DNA from: Clostridiales bacterium
Lineage (GTDB): Bacteria > Bacillota > Clostridia > Saccharofermentanales > Saccharofermentanaceae
NCBI GenBank assembly: GCA_017527865.1
Contig: JAFXPN010000011.1
Coordinates: 62,001-126,000, forward strand
DNA length: 64,000 bases
Reading direction: 5' to 3'
Positions 1-9,519 of this stretch are shown one piece after another (position 1 is the first letter of the stretch; every line of letters begins with the position of its first letter). The notes under the pieces were generated by a model. That model saw nothing but the letters and a program-made list of their open reading frames with translations, was not told the DNA's origin and did no database searches. Both the position numbers and the translations under genes were made by a program.

Positions 1-21
1 TGTTTTCCAACAAAATGTAAA

Positions 22-1551
22 TTATCCCCTGTAATGTAAACAAAGCATTGTCAGATCGTCGAACGGGTCCTCTCCTTTGACAAACTCGGCCGCGACCGCT
101 CTTACATCCCCGATTATCTTCTCGGACGATTTGTCCGCCGACGCATTCAGCGCGGATAACATACGCTCCGTACCGAACATATTCCCCGCATTATCAACGG
201 CCTCCGGCAGACCGTCGGTATAAAGGAATATCTTTGTCCCGGGTTCAAGCATCATCTCGTATTCCTTATACTGCATGCCTTCCATGCCGCCCAGGACAAA
301 TCCGTGTTCATCCTTATAGATCTCGAACGGCCGCCCCGGCCGCATTATCGCGGGATATTCATGCCCGGCATTTGCCGCTGTGAGCCTTCCCGTGGACAGC
401 TCAAGGATGCCGAACCAGCAGGTGACGAACATTTCGGCTTTGTTATTCGCGCATAAAGAATCATTTGTCAGTTTCAGCACTTCGCTTACGGACTTTCCGA
501 GCTTGGCGCTGTTCTGAAGTATGGTCTTCGATATCATCATGAAAAGAGCCGCGGGGACGCCTTTGCCGCTTACATCCGCCATGACTACGCAAAGATGGTC
601 GTCATCGATGAAGAAATAATCGTAGAAATCTCCTCCGACTTCCCTCGCCGGTATCATGGCCGCATAAAGATCGATCTCGGGCCTTCCCGGGAAGGGCGGG
701 AATATATTGGGAATGTGACTCTGCTGGATCGATGCCGCTACGGACAGATCCCTTTCCGCGGCAGCCTTGATCCTGCTCTGCTCGAGGTTGATAAGACAAT
801 ACATGAGCAGAAGGATAATGGAGATCACGCCGTAACTTATCGACAGGCCGTACACCATCATCGTCATGATGCCCACCCCGGTAGGCGCGATCACATAGAG
901 CAGGAGCACCATGATCTGATATCTCTCGAGTTTCTTATGATACTTGAATACCATAAAGATGGTCGTCGCGGATACGACGAACATATAGATCATCGAGACA
1001 GGATACAGCGCGCTCCTGGAATACACACCCTGATCACTTATCGTGAAATACATCCCTGTCAGGATATTGATCAGCCTGAAGACTATCGCCGCGGTCATTC
1101 CGCAGCAAAGGACGAAGTCGATCTTTTTGATCAGCCGGTTGTCTGCTTTTATCATGGTCTCGGTGTACCGCCAGAAGAAATAGCAGCCTAACGGCATGCA
1201 CATATAATATAAGGTGTTGTCGATAAGGTTCAGCGTCTTAAGATCCGGGACACTGTCAACGATCCATGAGACAAGATCCGTCATGAGTCCCAGGAATGTG
1301 ACATTGATCAGGAATTTATAATACTTCCGGGTCGAACCTATCGTTCCCGTGTCGATAAAACAGCATATGAACAGGACAAAGCATACGACCATCCCCGTAA
1401 GATCAACGCCGATGTTGAGAAGATAGATCGGATAGATATTCTCCGATCCGCGGGCATAGATGATCCCGATACAAAAAACGAACAATACCAGATAGATGGC
1501 ACACGCCGTGACCGCCTGACGCTTACGTCTGATATCCGCTTCTTTATCCAA
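22..1551 (-). CDS. Membrane PP2C-type (SpoIIE/RsbU-like) serine phosphatase
   Basis: The protein has 509 residues. The first ~270 are hydrophobic, about seven membrane segments. The cytoplasmic C-terminal half is a SpoIIE/RsbU-type PP2C phosphatase domain starting near residue 275. Visible motifs are REVGGDFYD, VMADVSGKGVPAALFM, NAGHEYPAI and LYTDGLPEAVD, which carry the expected metal-binding aspartates. Such enzymes dephosphorylate anti-sigma-factor antagonists; the N-terminus suggests that an external signal controls activity. No STAS or anti-sigma gene lies in the window, so its partner is unknown. The start is TTG, with GGAGG about 10 bases upstream. It is the last gene of the minus-strand signalling block and follows the GGDEF-EAL gene by about 100 bases. 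Confidence 0.88.
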   Translation of the reverse strand: MDKEADIRRKRQAVTACAIYLVLFVFCIGIIYARGSENIYPIYLLNIGVDLTGMVVCFVLFICCFIDTGTIGSTRKYYKFLINVTFLGLMTDLVSWIVDSVPDLKTLNLIDNTLYYMCMPLGCYFFWRYTETMIKADNRLIKKIDFVLCCGMTAAIVFRLINILTGMYFTISDQGVYSRSALYPVSMIYMFVVSATTIFMVFKYHKKLERYQIMVLLLYVIAPTGVGIMTMMVYGLSISYGVISIILLLMYCLINLEQSRIKAAAERDLSVAASIQQSHIPNIFPPFPGRPEIDLYAAMIPAREVGGDFYDYFFIDDDHLCVVMADVSGKGVPAALFMMISKTILQNSAKLGKSVSEVLKLTNDSLCANNKAEMFVTCWFGILELSTGRLTAANAGHEYPAIMRPGRPFEIYKDEHGFVLGGMEGMQYKEYEMMLEPGTKIFLYTDGLPEAVDNAGNMFGTERMLSALNASADKSSEKIIGDVRAVAAEFVKGEDPFDDLTMLCLHYRG

Positions 1552-1653
1552 TATCCCGGAACCTCCGAGTAGTTATAGGATAGATTATACTATTATTTGC
1601 GGATTATCTCTTTCCTTTTTGAAAATATCTTCGCGGCCAAACGGCAGGACGGA

Positions 1654-3387
1654 TCAGCCTTCGAGCGCGATCTCGAGCGCCTGCTCGTAAGGAAGAGGTC
1701 TTCCCCAGACAAAGCCCTGGATGTAATCGCATCCGATGTCCCTCAAAGTCTCTATCTGATCCTGTGATTCGACACCCTCGGAGATTACATCGAGCTTCAT
1801 GACATGACCTATGGAAACGATCATGGCAACATACTGCTGTGATGATTCGCTGTCGTTCATTACGTCTATGAATGACTTATCTATCTTGAGAAGATCTGAA
1901 GGGATGTTATTGAGATAGCTTAACGAAGAATAGCCGGTGCCGAAGTCATCGATCGCGATCTTGAATCCCATATCCTTAAGAGTATTGATCCGCTCAAGCG
2001 CCTTCTCGGCCGACTCGATCATAACGGACTCGGTGATCTCGATCTCGATATTGCGTGCAGGGATATTATACTTATCGATTATGGCTCTGGTCTCATCGAT
2101 GAAATTATTCTTCATCAGATGCTTGACCGATATATTGACGCTGACCGTGAAATTGGAATCCTTCTGCCTTAACACATCGCTGACAAGGCCTGCCGCTTTG
2201 GCAAATACGGTCGAGTCGATCTTGTCCACAAGACCTACCTTCTCCGCAACGGGGATAAACTCACCGGGACTTATTAAGTTTCCTTCCGAATCCTTCATCC
2301 TGGCAAGAGCCTCAAACCCTCTCAGACGATGGGTAATGTCATACTGCGGCTGGAAGTACGGGAATACATTATCGGTATCAAGCGCTGTCCTTATCTTGCG
2401 TTCTGTCTCGATCAGATGCTCGTCCTTCAATATATCAGGGGTGAACTTGAGCGGAGCCGTAAGACCTCTTCTCTGGGCTTCATGCATTGCGGCATTGGCG
2501 AAGCTGAGCATGGAGTCGTAATCCGCTCCGTCCTCCGGATACATGGCATAACCGTAAAAGGCCGACATATAATAATCACTCTCGTCTATCTCCAGTCTCT
2601 GTTCGAAAGCGCCCTTATATTCTTTAATGGTCTGGAGGACATCCTCCTCGGTCTTAAACCCTCTGATTATCACGGCAAACTCGTCACCGCCAAGACGGCC
2701 TACAAAATCAGTGGTCTCTGTCAGATTGTTATCGGCAAATTCCTTCCATCTGTCGGCCAATGTCTTAAGGACCTTGTCACCGAACTCATGTCCCATCGTA
2801 TCATTGATACCCTTAAAGTTGCCGATATCGACGGACAGGATCGCGAACCGCTGATCTCTCTTTATAAGGTCTGACATAAGCTCGGTGCAGGCAAACTTAT
2901 TGGGCAGATCCGTAAGAATATCAGTCATCGCCTGAGTGCGCACGCGTTGCTGGTATTGGAGACTCTTTCTCCCCGTAGCATAGATAACTATCGAAGCTAT
3001 TGCGGTAAACAAACCATTTGATATTCCCGAGAATGCCGTTACGTTGCCGCGGACAAAGAATGTGAAGATGAGTAAAGGGAGATTGGTCATGATAAGTATC
3101 ATCGCCGTTATAAAGCCCGGTTTCCTGTAGAAGACAACCAGCAGAATAAGACATGCATTGGAAAGCGACGAGAATACTCCCGGGAGATTGTCAAAAGGCA
3201 CCGCCCGGCCGAAGATCTGCATAACGCCTTCACTTCGGGCAAGTATAGAGACAAAGATATTACACGCAAAATAAAGTGCCAGCAGAAGAACAAAGATCCA
3301 GTTCGGTAATCTTTGCTGATCAGAAAGGTCGTTTAACGTGCCCTCGATCGAATAATTCTCGGCTCCGGCTCGCCTTATCTTACTCAT
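1654..3387 (-). CDS. GGDEF-EAL c-di-GMP signalling protein with membrane N-terminus
   Basis: The protein has 577 residues. About five membrane segments occupy residues 25-145. A diguanylate cyclase domain follows (~155-310), with an intact RLGGDEFAVI active site. No RxxD inhibitory site is visible just before the GGDEF motif. The last ~255 residues are an EAL phosphodiesterase domain with FEALARM, IDDFGTGYSS, LKIDKSFI and ISEGVE, so the catalytic metal ligands look complete. Both activities (making and degrading c-di-GMP) are therefore possible; which dominates cannot be told from sequence. The start has a G-rich ribosome binding site five bases upstream. A good promoter at 3455-3483 suggests transcription separate from the HD-GYP operon upstream. 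Confidence 0.93.
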   Translation of the reverse strand: MSKIRRAGAENYSIEGTLNDLSDQQRLPNWIFVLLLALYFACNIFVSILARSEGVMQIFGRAVPFDNLPGVFSSLSNACLILLVVFYRKPGFITAMILIMTNLPLLIFTFFVRGNVTAFSGISNGLFTAIASIVIYATGRKSLQYQQRVRTQAMTDILTDLPNKFACTELMSDLIKRDQRFAILSVDIGNFKGINDTMGHEFGDKVLKTLADRWKEFADNNLTETTDFVGRLGGDEFAVIIRGFKTEEDVLQTIKEYKGAFEQRLEIDESDYYMSAFYGYAMYPEDGADYDSMLSFANAAMHEAQRRGLTAPLKFTPDILKDEHLIETERKIRTALDTDNVFPYFQPQYDITHRLRGFEALARMKDSEGNLISPGEFIPVAEKVGLVDKIDSTVFAKAAGLVSDVLRQKDSNFTVSVNISVKHLMKNNFIDETRAIIDKYNIPARNIEIEITESVMIESAEKALERINTLKDMGFKIAIDDFGTGYSSLSYLNNIPSDLLKIDKSFIDVMNDSESSQQYVAMIVSIGHVMKLDVISEGVESQDQIETLRDIGCDYIQGFVWGRPLPYEQALEIALEG

Positions 3388-3454
3388 CGGTACCCCCCGA
3401 AAAATTTGTTCAGAAACAACTCTGCAGAGTTATCTTAACATCTCTCAAGAAGGT

Positions 3455-3483
3455 ATAATACAAATTAAAATTGATAAATACAA
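3455..3483 (-). promoter_or_regulatory. Sigma-A-type promoter of the GGDEF-EAL gene
   Basis: On the minus strand, a -35 TTGTAT (3478-3483) and a -10 TATTAT (3455-3460) are separated by exactly 17 bases. They lie about 70 bases before the start codon of the GGDEF-EAL gene. Confidence 0.6.
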
Positions 3484-3512
3484 TGTTTAAGCGGTATTTA
3501 TACTCGGTTTAC

Positions 3513-3530
3513 ATGTCATTTGCATGACAT
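3513..3530 (-). other. GCAA-tetraloop hairpin at the 3' end of the HD-GYP gene
   Basis: A perfect 7-bp stem (ATGTCAT/ATGACAT) closes a four-base loop, GCAA on the minus strand, directly after the stop codon. There is no T-run, so a terminator is doubtful. It may protect the 3' end of the mRNA or be a protein-binding palindrome. Confidence 0.4.
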
Positions 3531-5902
3531 CAAATTATCCTAATATCCATGAGGGCACATCTCTCACCTGTGAGCGCGGCATAGATATTGGCAGTGTCTT
3601 TGCCGATCCTGCTTATGCACTTGATCTCTATGCCGGAATTCTCGGTCGAGATGAATATCTTTCCCCTGTATCTTCTTATCTCGATCTCGCCTGCAAATCC
3701 CTGCCGGTTAATGTATTTCCATGTGTCCCATCCCGGGAACGACTTAAGCCTTCTTGCCGACAGTTCATTCTTAGCATCTTTATCGGATGTAACATCCTCA
3801 CCGTCCAGCCTTATGCAGGCAAATTCCTTGTAATTCCTGCCGTTCACCTTACCGTTATCGGACGTAAAGAGAAGAATGTAAGGACAGCTTGATACGACAT
3901 CTGCAGACGGAAGGCTCTGCGTGTGGAATTTGATCCTCATTCCGTCGATCACCTTAACGCCGTCCGTACTTGCCGTCCGCGTTCCGTCTATCTGGATATT
4001 CGGAACGGTTCCTTCAGGAAGATTGATGATATTTATCGGGTCGGCGATCCTGGGGATATGATCCTCCCCGATCTCCTCACTTCCCTCGGTCACTTTGATA
4101 TCCTCTATGGTACAGAATTCACCGGTCACCGCTATATATGCCGATCTGGCTGTTTCAGGAAGTGCAGCGATGAGCTGCGCTTCATATTCCCCGCTTTCAA
4201 CGGTTATCATCGCATGATCCTTGTACCGTACGCAGCTGATCTTGTATCTGCCGTCAGACCCGGGTTCCCCCTGAGATGATGTCTTTATCTTACGGCATCT
4301 GGTATTCACAACATTTCCGTCGAACCAGAATTCCGCAAATTCCGTGTAACGGAACTTCTTCACTCCTCTTTCACTTCTGTGAACAAGTCCGTCATCCGAA
4401 TCATAGATGATCACCGCCGGTATGGACTTTGCGGGATCCTTATCCTCATCGGGGATCCACCTGAAGCTTATATCCGTTATTCTGGAGTTTACCCCGATCC
4501 CGTCGGATACGGTATCCTTATACTCGTCGAAATGGAGCGAACCCGCGGTGCGAAGATCACGATCCACATCGGCCTCTTCCTTTACTTCGACTTCCGCTCT
4601 CATGAGATAATCGGGGTCCTCATCGATCATCCCGACCATAATATCCGCATAAACAGGATCGAACAGCGTGCCGGATCCTTCCAGGATCCTTTCTCTGACA
4701 AGTCCCTGAGGCATAATCTCATGGTCTTCCTGAACGCTCGTCATATTGTCATAGGCATCCGCCACGGCGACTATCCGTGCGATAGCGGGGATCTGCTCGC
4801 CCTTAAGGCCTTCGGGGACTCCGGTTCCGTCGTATCTCTCATGGTGATACTTCGCGGCAACGCCTAAGAACGGGAACTCTTCAATTGACGATAATATAAT
4901 CGCGCCAGAGGCGGCATGCATCCTCAATCTGTCGGTTTCAGTTAAGCGGACACCCTTTGCTTCATTCCTCACCGTCATCTTTCCGATATCGTGAACAAGC
5001 GCCGAGTAGAACACTTCATGACAGAAACTGCTGTTCATCCCCGCTTTCTTTGCCATATCACGGGCGTATCTCGCGACTCTCAGGGAATGTCCCTTCGTCC
5101 TCTCATCCCCGGAATCGACCGCGTTCATTATAGCCTTGGCAGCCTGGTCAAATACCATCTGCAGCTTCATTCTCTCATTCTCAAGAGTCGTCAGTTCCTC
5201 TTCATTGGCCTTCTCGAGATCATCATTGATCTGCTTCAGAGCAAATACATACAGAACTACCGCAGTTCCGGCTATCATGAAATTCGTAAGTGATATCCCG
5301 TAGAATCTGTACTGCACCAAAGCCGCTAATACGGGAGCGGCGAAGCAGGCGATAAGCGGGATCCTTAAAGCGCGGGAAAGCTTACCGTAATACTTAAAGA
5401 TGACCGACAGATCGATAACGGTACAGGCCAGGGAGAATATATAGGAAACGATATAGCCTGAGCCTCTTATATAATGATTGGCCTCGTCAAAGTAATAATA
5501 GAATCCCGTAAACTGCGAGATTATGACCATCAGCCATCCCAACGTCACAACAAGCTCGACTATCCTGATCCTGAGAGGAACCTTGCCGAGTCCGATCTCG
5601 TTAACGCACAGATCCGCCACATATTGATTGATCGCATGGATAAACGCCAGGGTCAGCATAAACACCATGAAGTTGGACAGTCTCACCATGATGAACCCGA
5701 CCTGCGATTCATCTCCGCGGTAGATATAGGCGAATCTGTCAAATATCATGAGCAAACCGGCCGCAAGCTCGATATAGACCAGGATCCTTCTTCTTTTAGG
5801 CGGAATGGTCCCGGTCATGGAGGCAAATACCGCTATCATGATACATACGCTCGAGAGACTGAGCATTATGCTCAATTGATGTGCCTGCATTAGTTCAACC
5901 AT
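3530..5902 (-). CDS. Membrane HD-GYP-type phosphodiesterase with unknown C-terminal region
   Basis: The protein has 790 residues. Residues ~1-230 hold about seven membrane segments. An HD-GYP domain spans ~250-420, with HSLRVARYARD, LVHDIGKMTV and KYHHERYDGTGVPEG. The usual GYP reads GVP here, but the surrounding HHE and DG residues are kept. HD-GYP proteins hydrolyse c-di-GMP or related cyclic dinucleotides. The last ~350 residues contain two beta-rich segments with similar spacing (each with an internal ..NGR/IPDEDKD..PAVI-type start) that I do not recognise; they could be a duplicated sensory or ligand-binding module. A GGAGAGG site precedes the ATG. The gene follows the hybrid kinase by 14 bases, so it is the third gene of the operon. 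Confidence 0.86.
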   Translation of the reverse strand: MVELMQAHQLSIMLSLSSVCIMIAVFASMTGTIPPKRRRILVYIELAAGLLMIFDRFAYIYRGDESQVGFIMVRLSNFMVFMLTLAFIHAINQYVADLCVNEIGLGKVPLRIRIVELVVTLGWLMVIISQFTGFYYYFDEANHYIRGSGYIVSYIFSLACTVIDLSVIFKYYGKLSRALRIPLIACFAAPVLAALVQYRFYGISLTNFMIAGTAVVLYVFALKQINDDLEKANEEELTTLENERMKLQMVFDQAAKAIMNAVDSGDERTKGHSLRVARYARDMAKKAGMNSSFCHEVFYSALVHDIGKMTVRNEAKGVRLTETDRLRMHAASGAIILSSIEEFPFLGVAAKYHHERYDGTGVPEGLKGEQIPAIARIVAVADAYDNMTSVQEDHEIMPQGLVRERILEGSGTLFDPVYADIMVGMIDEDPDYLMRAEVEVKEEADVDRDLRTAGSLHFDEYKDTVSDGIGVNSRITDISFRWIPDEDKDPAKSIPAVIIYDSDDGLVHRSERGVKKFRYTEFAEFWFDGNVVNTRCRKIKTSSQGEPGSDGRYKISCVRYKDHAMITVESGEYEAQLIAALPETARSAYIAVTGEFCTIEDIKVTEGSEEIGEDHIPRIADPINIINLPEGTVPNIQIDGTRTASTDGVKVIDGMRIKFHTQSLPSADVVSSCPYILLFTSDNGKVNGRNYKEFACIRLDGEDVTSDKDAKNELSARRLKSFPGWDTWKYINRQGFAGEIEIRRYRGKIFISTENSGIEIKCISRIGKDTANIYAALTGERCALMDIRII

Positions 5903-5916
5903 ATCTTTACCCTCTC

Positions 5917-8900
5917 CTACTCGCGCGGCTTGAGCATTATCTCATCCGGAAGATGGGACATTATTATCTTTTCGAGGCGCTCGGGGACAACAGGCTTGCT
6001 TAAGGTTCCGGTAAATCCCTGAGAGATATACCCGCTGCCGTCATCGCCGCTGTTCCCGGAAGTCATGACATAGACCGGGATGTCAGGCTTTGCTTCACGT
6101 ATCTGTCTTACGGCATCCTTAACGTCCATATCCGGCAGCGATTCGTCAACGAACACGAGATCAAAATCAGAATGCCTTACCCTGCCGACAAGATCCTTCC
6201 CGTCTTTGCCCGTGGAAACGAATATCTTAGTCGGCTTGAGCAGTCCTTTCAGTATCTTAAGATCCGAAGCATCCGGGGTCACGATGAACACATCTGCATC
6301 GGGAGCGATAAATGAGGGCAGATACCGTTCGCCCGTCTCTTCCTCTCTCTCCTCGAAAAGCCCGATCGGCTCAGTATCCGCGATCTTCTGGGATACCGTA
6401 AGGACAAATTCCGTTCCCTTGCCGTATACACTGTCACAGATAAGATCGCCGCCCATAAGGGTCGCAAAGCTCTTCGATATATCGAGTCCGAGTCCCGAAC
6501 CTTTTACGGACATCATGTTCTCATCGTCAAAGTTGTCGTATGCATTGAAGATCCTCTTAACATCTTCTTCCTTAATTCCGATACCGGTATCCTTGACCGA
6601 TATGCGCAGGCGGACGCCGGCATCAGTCTTATCGAGCACTTTGACACTCAATGTCACTGAACCCTCTTCCGTGAAATTCACAGCATTGTTAAGAAGGTTT
6701 ATTATTATCTGCCTTATCTTGCTCCCGTCTCCGTAGAGCAGGACAGGCGTCGTCTCATCTATCTCAACGTTAAAGGCAAGCTTCTTGTCATCACACCGCT
6801 CGCGGGTCATCGCTATGATCTCCCGGAGCATCTTCTCGGGACTGTATTCGGTCTCGTCGAGAGTGATGCGTCCCGTCTCGATCTTTGATATGTCGAGAAG
6901 ATCGTTGATCAGGACAAGAAGGGACTCGGATGCAAGCTTGATGTCATGTGCATATTTCCTGACATTGCCCGCATATTCCGCATGATCTTCACCCTGGTCC
7001 TCGCGCAGGATCATATCGTCCATGCCGACGATGGTATTCAGGGGCATCCTGATCTCATGGGACATATTGGCAAGGAACTTGGTCTTTGCCGAATTTGCCC
7101 GGTGCGCGTCATCTCTTGCAGCTTCTATCTCAAGATACTGCCTTTTTACGATCGTGCCCTTCATGAATCTCCAGACGATAAAACCTGCCGCCAAAGCCAG
7201 CAAAACGACAATACCGATCCTTACGCCGGTCCGTTCAAACAGCTGCGGCTTCTTCACGATATTAAACGTCGAATCCGACAGTATCTGCCCCGTACTCCTG
7301 TCTATAAGTCTTATGTGAATGACGTAACTGCCGTATGAAAGCCTGGTATATTCAAGGGAAGTCAGTTCGCTTTGAGGCAGAGTAATGCCCGCATCATCGA
7401 TCCCTTCCAGATAGACCTGCACGGTCGGATTCGACAACGTGTAATCCATGACCGCCGGAATGATCTGGATCCTTCCCGATCCCTGCGGGATAGTATATGT
7501 TCCGTTCTCATCCGGGTATATCACTTCATCATCAAAGGTGATCCTTCTTATTCCGGTCTTAACATCTGCAGAGAGTTCAAAGTAATTATCGATATTGACT
7601 CTTGATACTCCGGACTGTCCCGATATGTAAAGGTATCCCTCATCGTCAAACGCGCTGTAGCAATTGGCAACCGGAACGCTCGTAAGTCCGTTCGCCACGT
7701 TGTACAGCCTGTATTCGGTTATGCTGTCATCGATCATATCTTCTGCACTTACGACAAATACACCGAGGGAAGACAGCACCCACAGATCATCGCCGTGGTC
7801 CGGGATAATCTCGAAGTTGTTGTTATAAGGGAAGGATGTAACTTCAGTAATAACGCCGTCCTTGAGATACTCGATGGAATTGGATGTTACGATCCAGTAC
7901 AGATCCCTTCTCTCATCTTTCCTTATCCTTAATACGACATCACTGGTCAGACCGTCGTCGGTCCCGATATGGCTGACGTTCTGCCCGTCGATGATATAAA
8001 TGCCGTCTCCGTCAGACCCTGCGACGATGTTTCCGTCATCGCCTTCACACAAAGTCAGGATGACCGTGTTCGAGATGCCGTCATCAGATCCGTAGGTCCT
8101 TACTATATCGCCGTCTTCTATTATGGCTATGCCGTTATTGGTTCCCACTGCTATCGAACCGTCTCTCATCTGCCAGGTGCATCTGACTTCATTGTTCGGC
8201 ATGCCTTCGCCTGTCCTGTAAGATATGATCCTCCCGTCCGGCTTGACGCAGACAAGTCCCCTTTCAGATGAGAAAGTCGACATCCACAGATTGCCGTCAG
8301 AATCCGCCATGATATGTCTTATCCTGATGCCTTCCAGATAATCCGTAAGCCGGTTACTTACTGCAAGACCGTCTTCATCTACGATATAAAGACCGTCATC
8401 AGTACCTGCATATAATATCCCGTCCTGAAGGCAGGTGGCATTTACGACAACATCAACGAGACCCGCTTTGTCAGTGTAATCAAGGAAATTGTTGGTGATC
8501 ACCTTCATGACGCCGTTTCTCGATGAAGCAAACCACATATTGCCCTGATAATCCGAGGTTATCATCTCGAAGTTCGCGTTCACCGGAAGATTCTCCAGGA
8601 GGACCAGTTCATTATCATCATTGATATAGCCGGTGACATTGCCGTTGGCAAGCCATAACCTGCCGCAGCCGTAGTAAAGGCACGATATCCCGGTCACATC
8701 TCCGGTATCCGTTCTCTCCATATCCGCCGCTGCCGCGCCGAAGCTGCCGTGATACACGACATTGGAATCGGTCCCGAGATAGACTGTTCCCGGAACCTCG
8801 GGATCGGCAATGATACTGTCGATCTTCTCCGTACCGAGTTCATCGGATGTATGGAATTCGGCAACTCCGTCAGCCGTAACGCGGAATATAGATCCTGTCT

Positions 8901-9519
8901 TCGTTAAACCGTAGATATTATCGTTAACGTCGGATACAAGGTTCAGTATCCTCTGTTCGTTAATGCGGTCATCGTCGATCCGGCGCAGAAGCAGATCTTC
9001 CGTAATATAAGCCATGCCGGATGATGTCCCGATGAACATGTTCCCGCTGCCGTCTTCGGCAAAGGCCCTTACAGAAGCCGAAGGCAGTCCGTCTGCCTTT
9101 GTAAACTGCCTGCTGTACGTTCCGTCGACCACTACAACTCCGTTATCATTGGTCCCGACCCATATCCTTCCCAAATGGTCCTCGTAGATTGCCCTGCCGC
9201 TCGTAAGTCCCGGAACGTCCGTTATCCTCTCGAAGTTAACTCCGTCATACTTGATGATCCCCGAATAACCGCCGATCCATATATAACCGTCGCTGCTGCA
9301 CAGAACACAGTTCGCCTCTGAGGTCGGAAGGCCGTTTGTCGAATCGTAGAGCTTTGCCGTATACCCGACGCCCTCGATCTGTCCGCTTGCGGCATATCCG
9401 CCGCCGACACGGTAAGCCGGATCGCCGGAAGCCCTTACGGCCATCAGATTGCCCGCAATCCCTGTCACAAGGACCGCCGCGATCAGGATACGGAATAACC
9501 TCAATAACTTCCTGCTCAT
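5917..9519 (-). CDS. Hybrid two-component sensor: periplasmic propeller, histidine kinase, receiver
   Basis: The protein has 1200 residues. A signal peptide precedes ~650 residues of two-component-regulator propeller repeats (WIGG, WVGT, MFIGT, WMST blocks) and a Y_Y_Y-type beta domain (~655-735). One membrane segment lies near 750. The kinase core follows, with HisKA motif ANMSHEIRMPLN (phospho-acceptor His) and ATPase motifs LLNNAVNF, DTGIGI and GSGLGL. A C-terminal receiver has the aspartate in VFVDESLPDMD and lysine in LSKPV, but its usual acidic pair after strand 1 reads TP (FIVTPDASD). Such hybrids usually sense extracellular carbohydrates or other polymers. The second of two adjacent ATGs fits the AAGGAG site better and overlaps the upstream stop as TGATG. 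No DNA-binding output is fused, so the phosphoryl partner is unknown. Confidence 0.92.
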   Translation of the reverse strand: MSRKLLRLFRILIAAVLVTGIAGNLMAVRASGDPAYRVGGGYAASGQIEGVGYTAKLYDSTNGLPTSEANCVLCSSDGYIWIGGYSGIIKYDGVNFERITDVPGLTSGRAIYEDHLGRIWVGTNDNGVVVVDGTYSRQFTKADGLPSASVRAFAEDGSGNMFIGTSSGMAYITEDLLLRRIDDDRINEQRILNLVSDVNDNIYGLTKTGSIFRVTADGVAEFHTSDELGTEKIDSIIADPEVPGTVYLGTDSNVVYHGSFGAAAADMERTDTGDVTGISCLYYGCGRLWLANGNVTGYINDDNELVLLENLPVNANFEMITSDYQGNMWFASSRNGVMKVITNNFLDYTDKAGLVDVVVNATCLQDGILYAGTDDGLYIVDEDGLAVSNRLTDYLEGIRIRHIMADSDGNLWMSTFSSERGLVCVKPDGRIISYRTGEGMPNNEVRCTWQMRDGSIAVGTNNGIAIIEDGDIVRTYGSDDGISNTVILTLCEGDDGNIVAGSDGDGIYIIDGQNVSHIGTDDGLTSDVVLRIRKDERRDLYWIVTSNSIEYLKDGVITEVTSFPYNNNFEIIPDHGDDLWVLSSLGVFVVSAEDMIDDSITEYRLYNVANGLTSVPVANCYSAFDDEGYLYISGQSGVSRVNIDNYFELSADVKTGIRRITFDDEVIYPDENGTYTIPQGSGRIQIIPAVMDYTLSNPTVQVYLEGIDDAGITLPQSELTSLEYTRLSYGSYVIHIRLIDRSTGQILSDSTFNIVKKPQLFERTGVRIGIVVLLALAAGFIVWRFMKGTIVKRQYLEIEAARDDAHRANSAKTKFLANMSHEIRMPLNTIVGMDDMILREDQGEDHAEYAGNVRKYAHDIKLASESLLVLINDLLDISKIETGRITLDETEYSPEKMLREIIAMTRERCDDKKLAFNVEIDETTPVLLYGDGSKIRQIIINLLNNAVNFTEEGSVTLSVKVLDKTDAGVRLRISVKDTGIGIKEEDVKRIFNAYDNFDDENMMSVKGSGLGLDISKSFATLMGGDLICDSVYGKGTEFVLTVSQKIADTEPIGLFEEREEETGERYLPSFIAPDADVFIVTPDASDLKILKGLLKPTKIFVSTGKDGKDLVGRVRHSDFDLVFVDESLPDMDVKDAVRQIREAKPDIPVYVMTSGNSGDDGSGYISQGFTGTLSKPVVPERLEKIIMSHLPDEIMLKPRE

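Noticed and set aside
1..21. Possible feature at the left edge
   Set aside because: Only 21 bases downstream of the PP2C stop, with nothing recognisable.
595..1191. 198-residue plus-strand frame opposite the PP2C gene
   Set aside because: It lies wholly antisense to a well-supported gene, has no ribosome binding site and has His/Arg/Asp-rich shadow composition. The same holds for the other long antisense frames in the window.
3513..3530. Hairpin as intrinsic terminator of the HD-GYP operon
   Set aside because: The stem is AT-rich and no T-run follows, so it is listed only as a structure.
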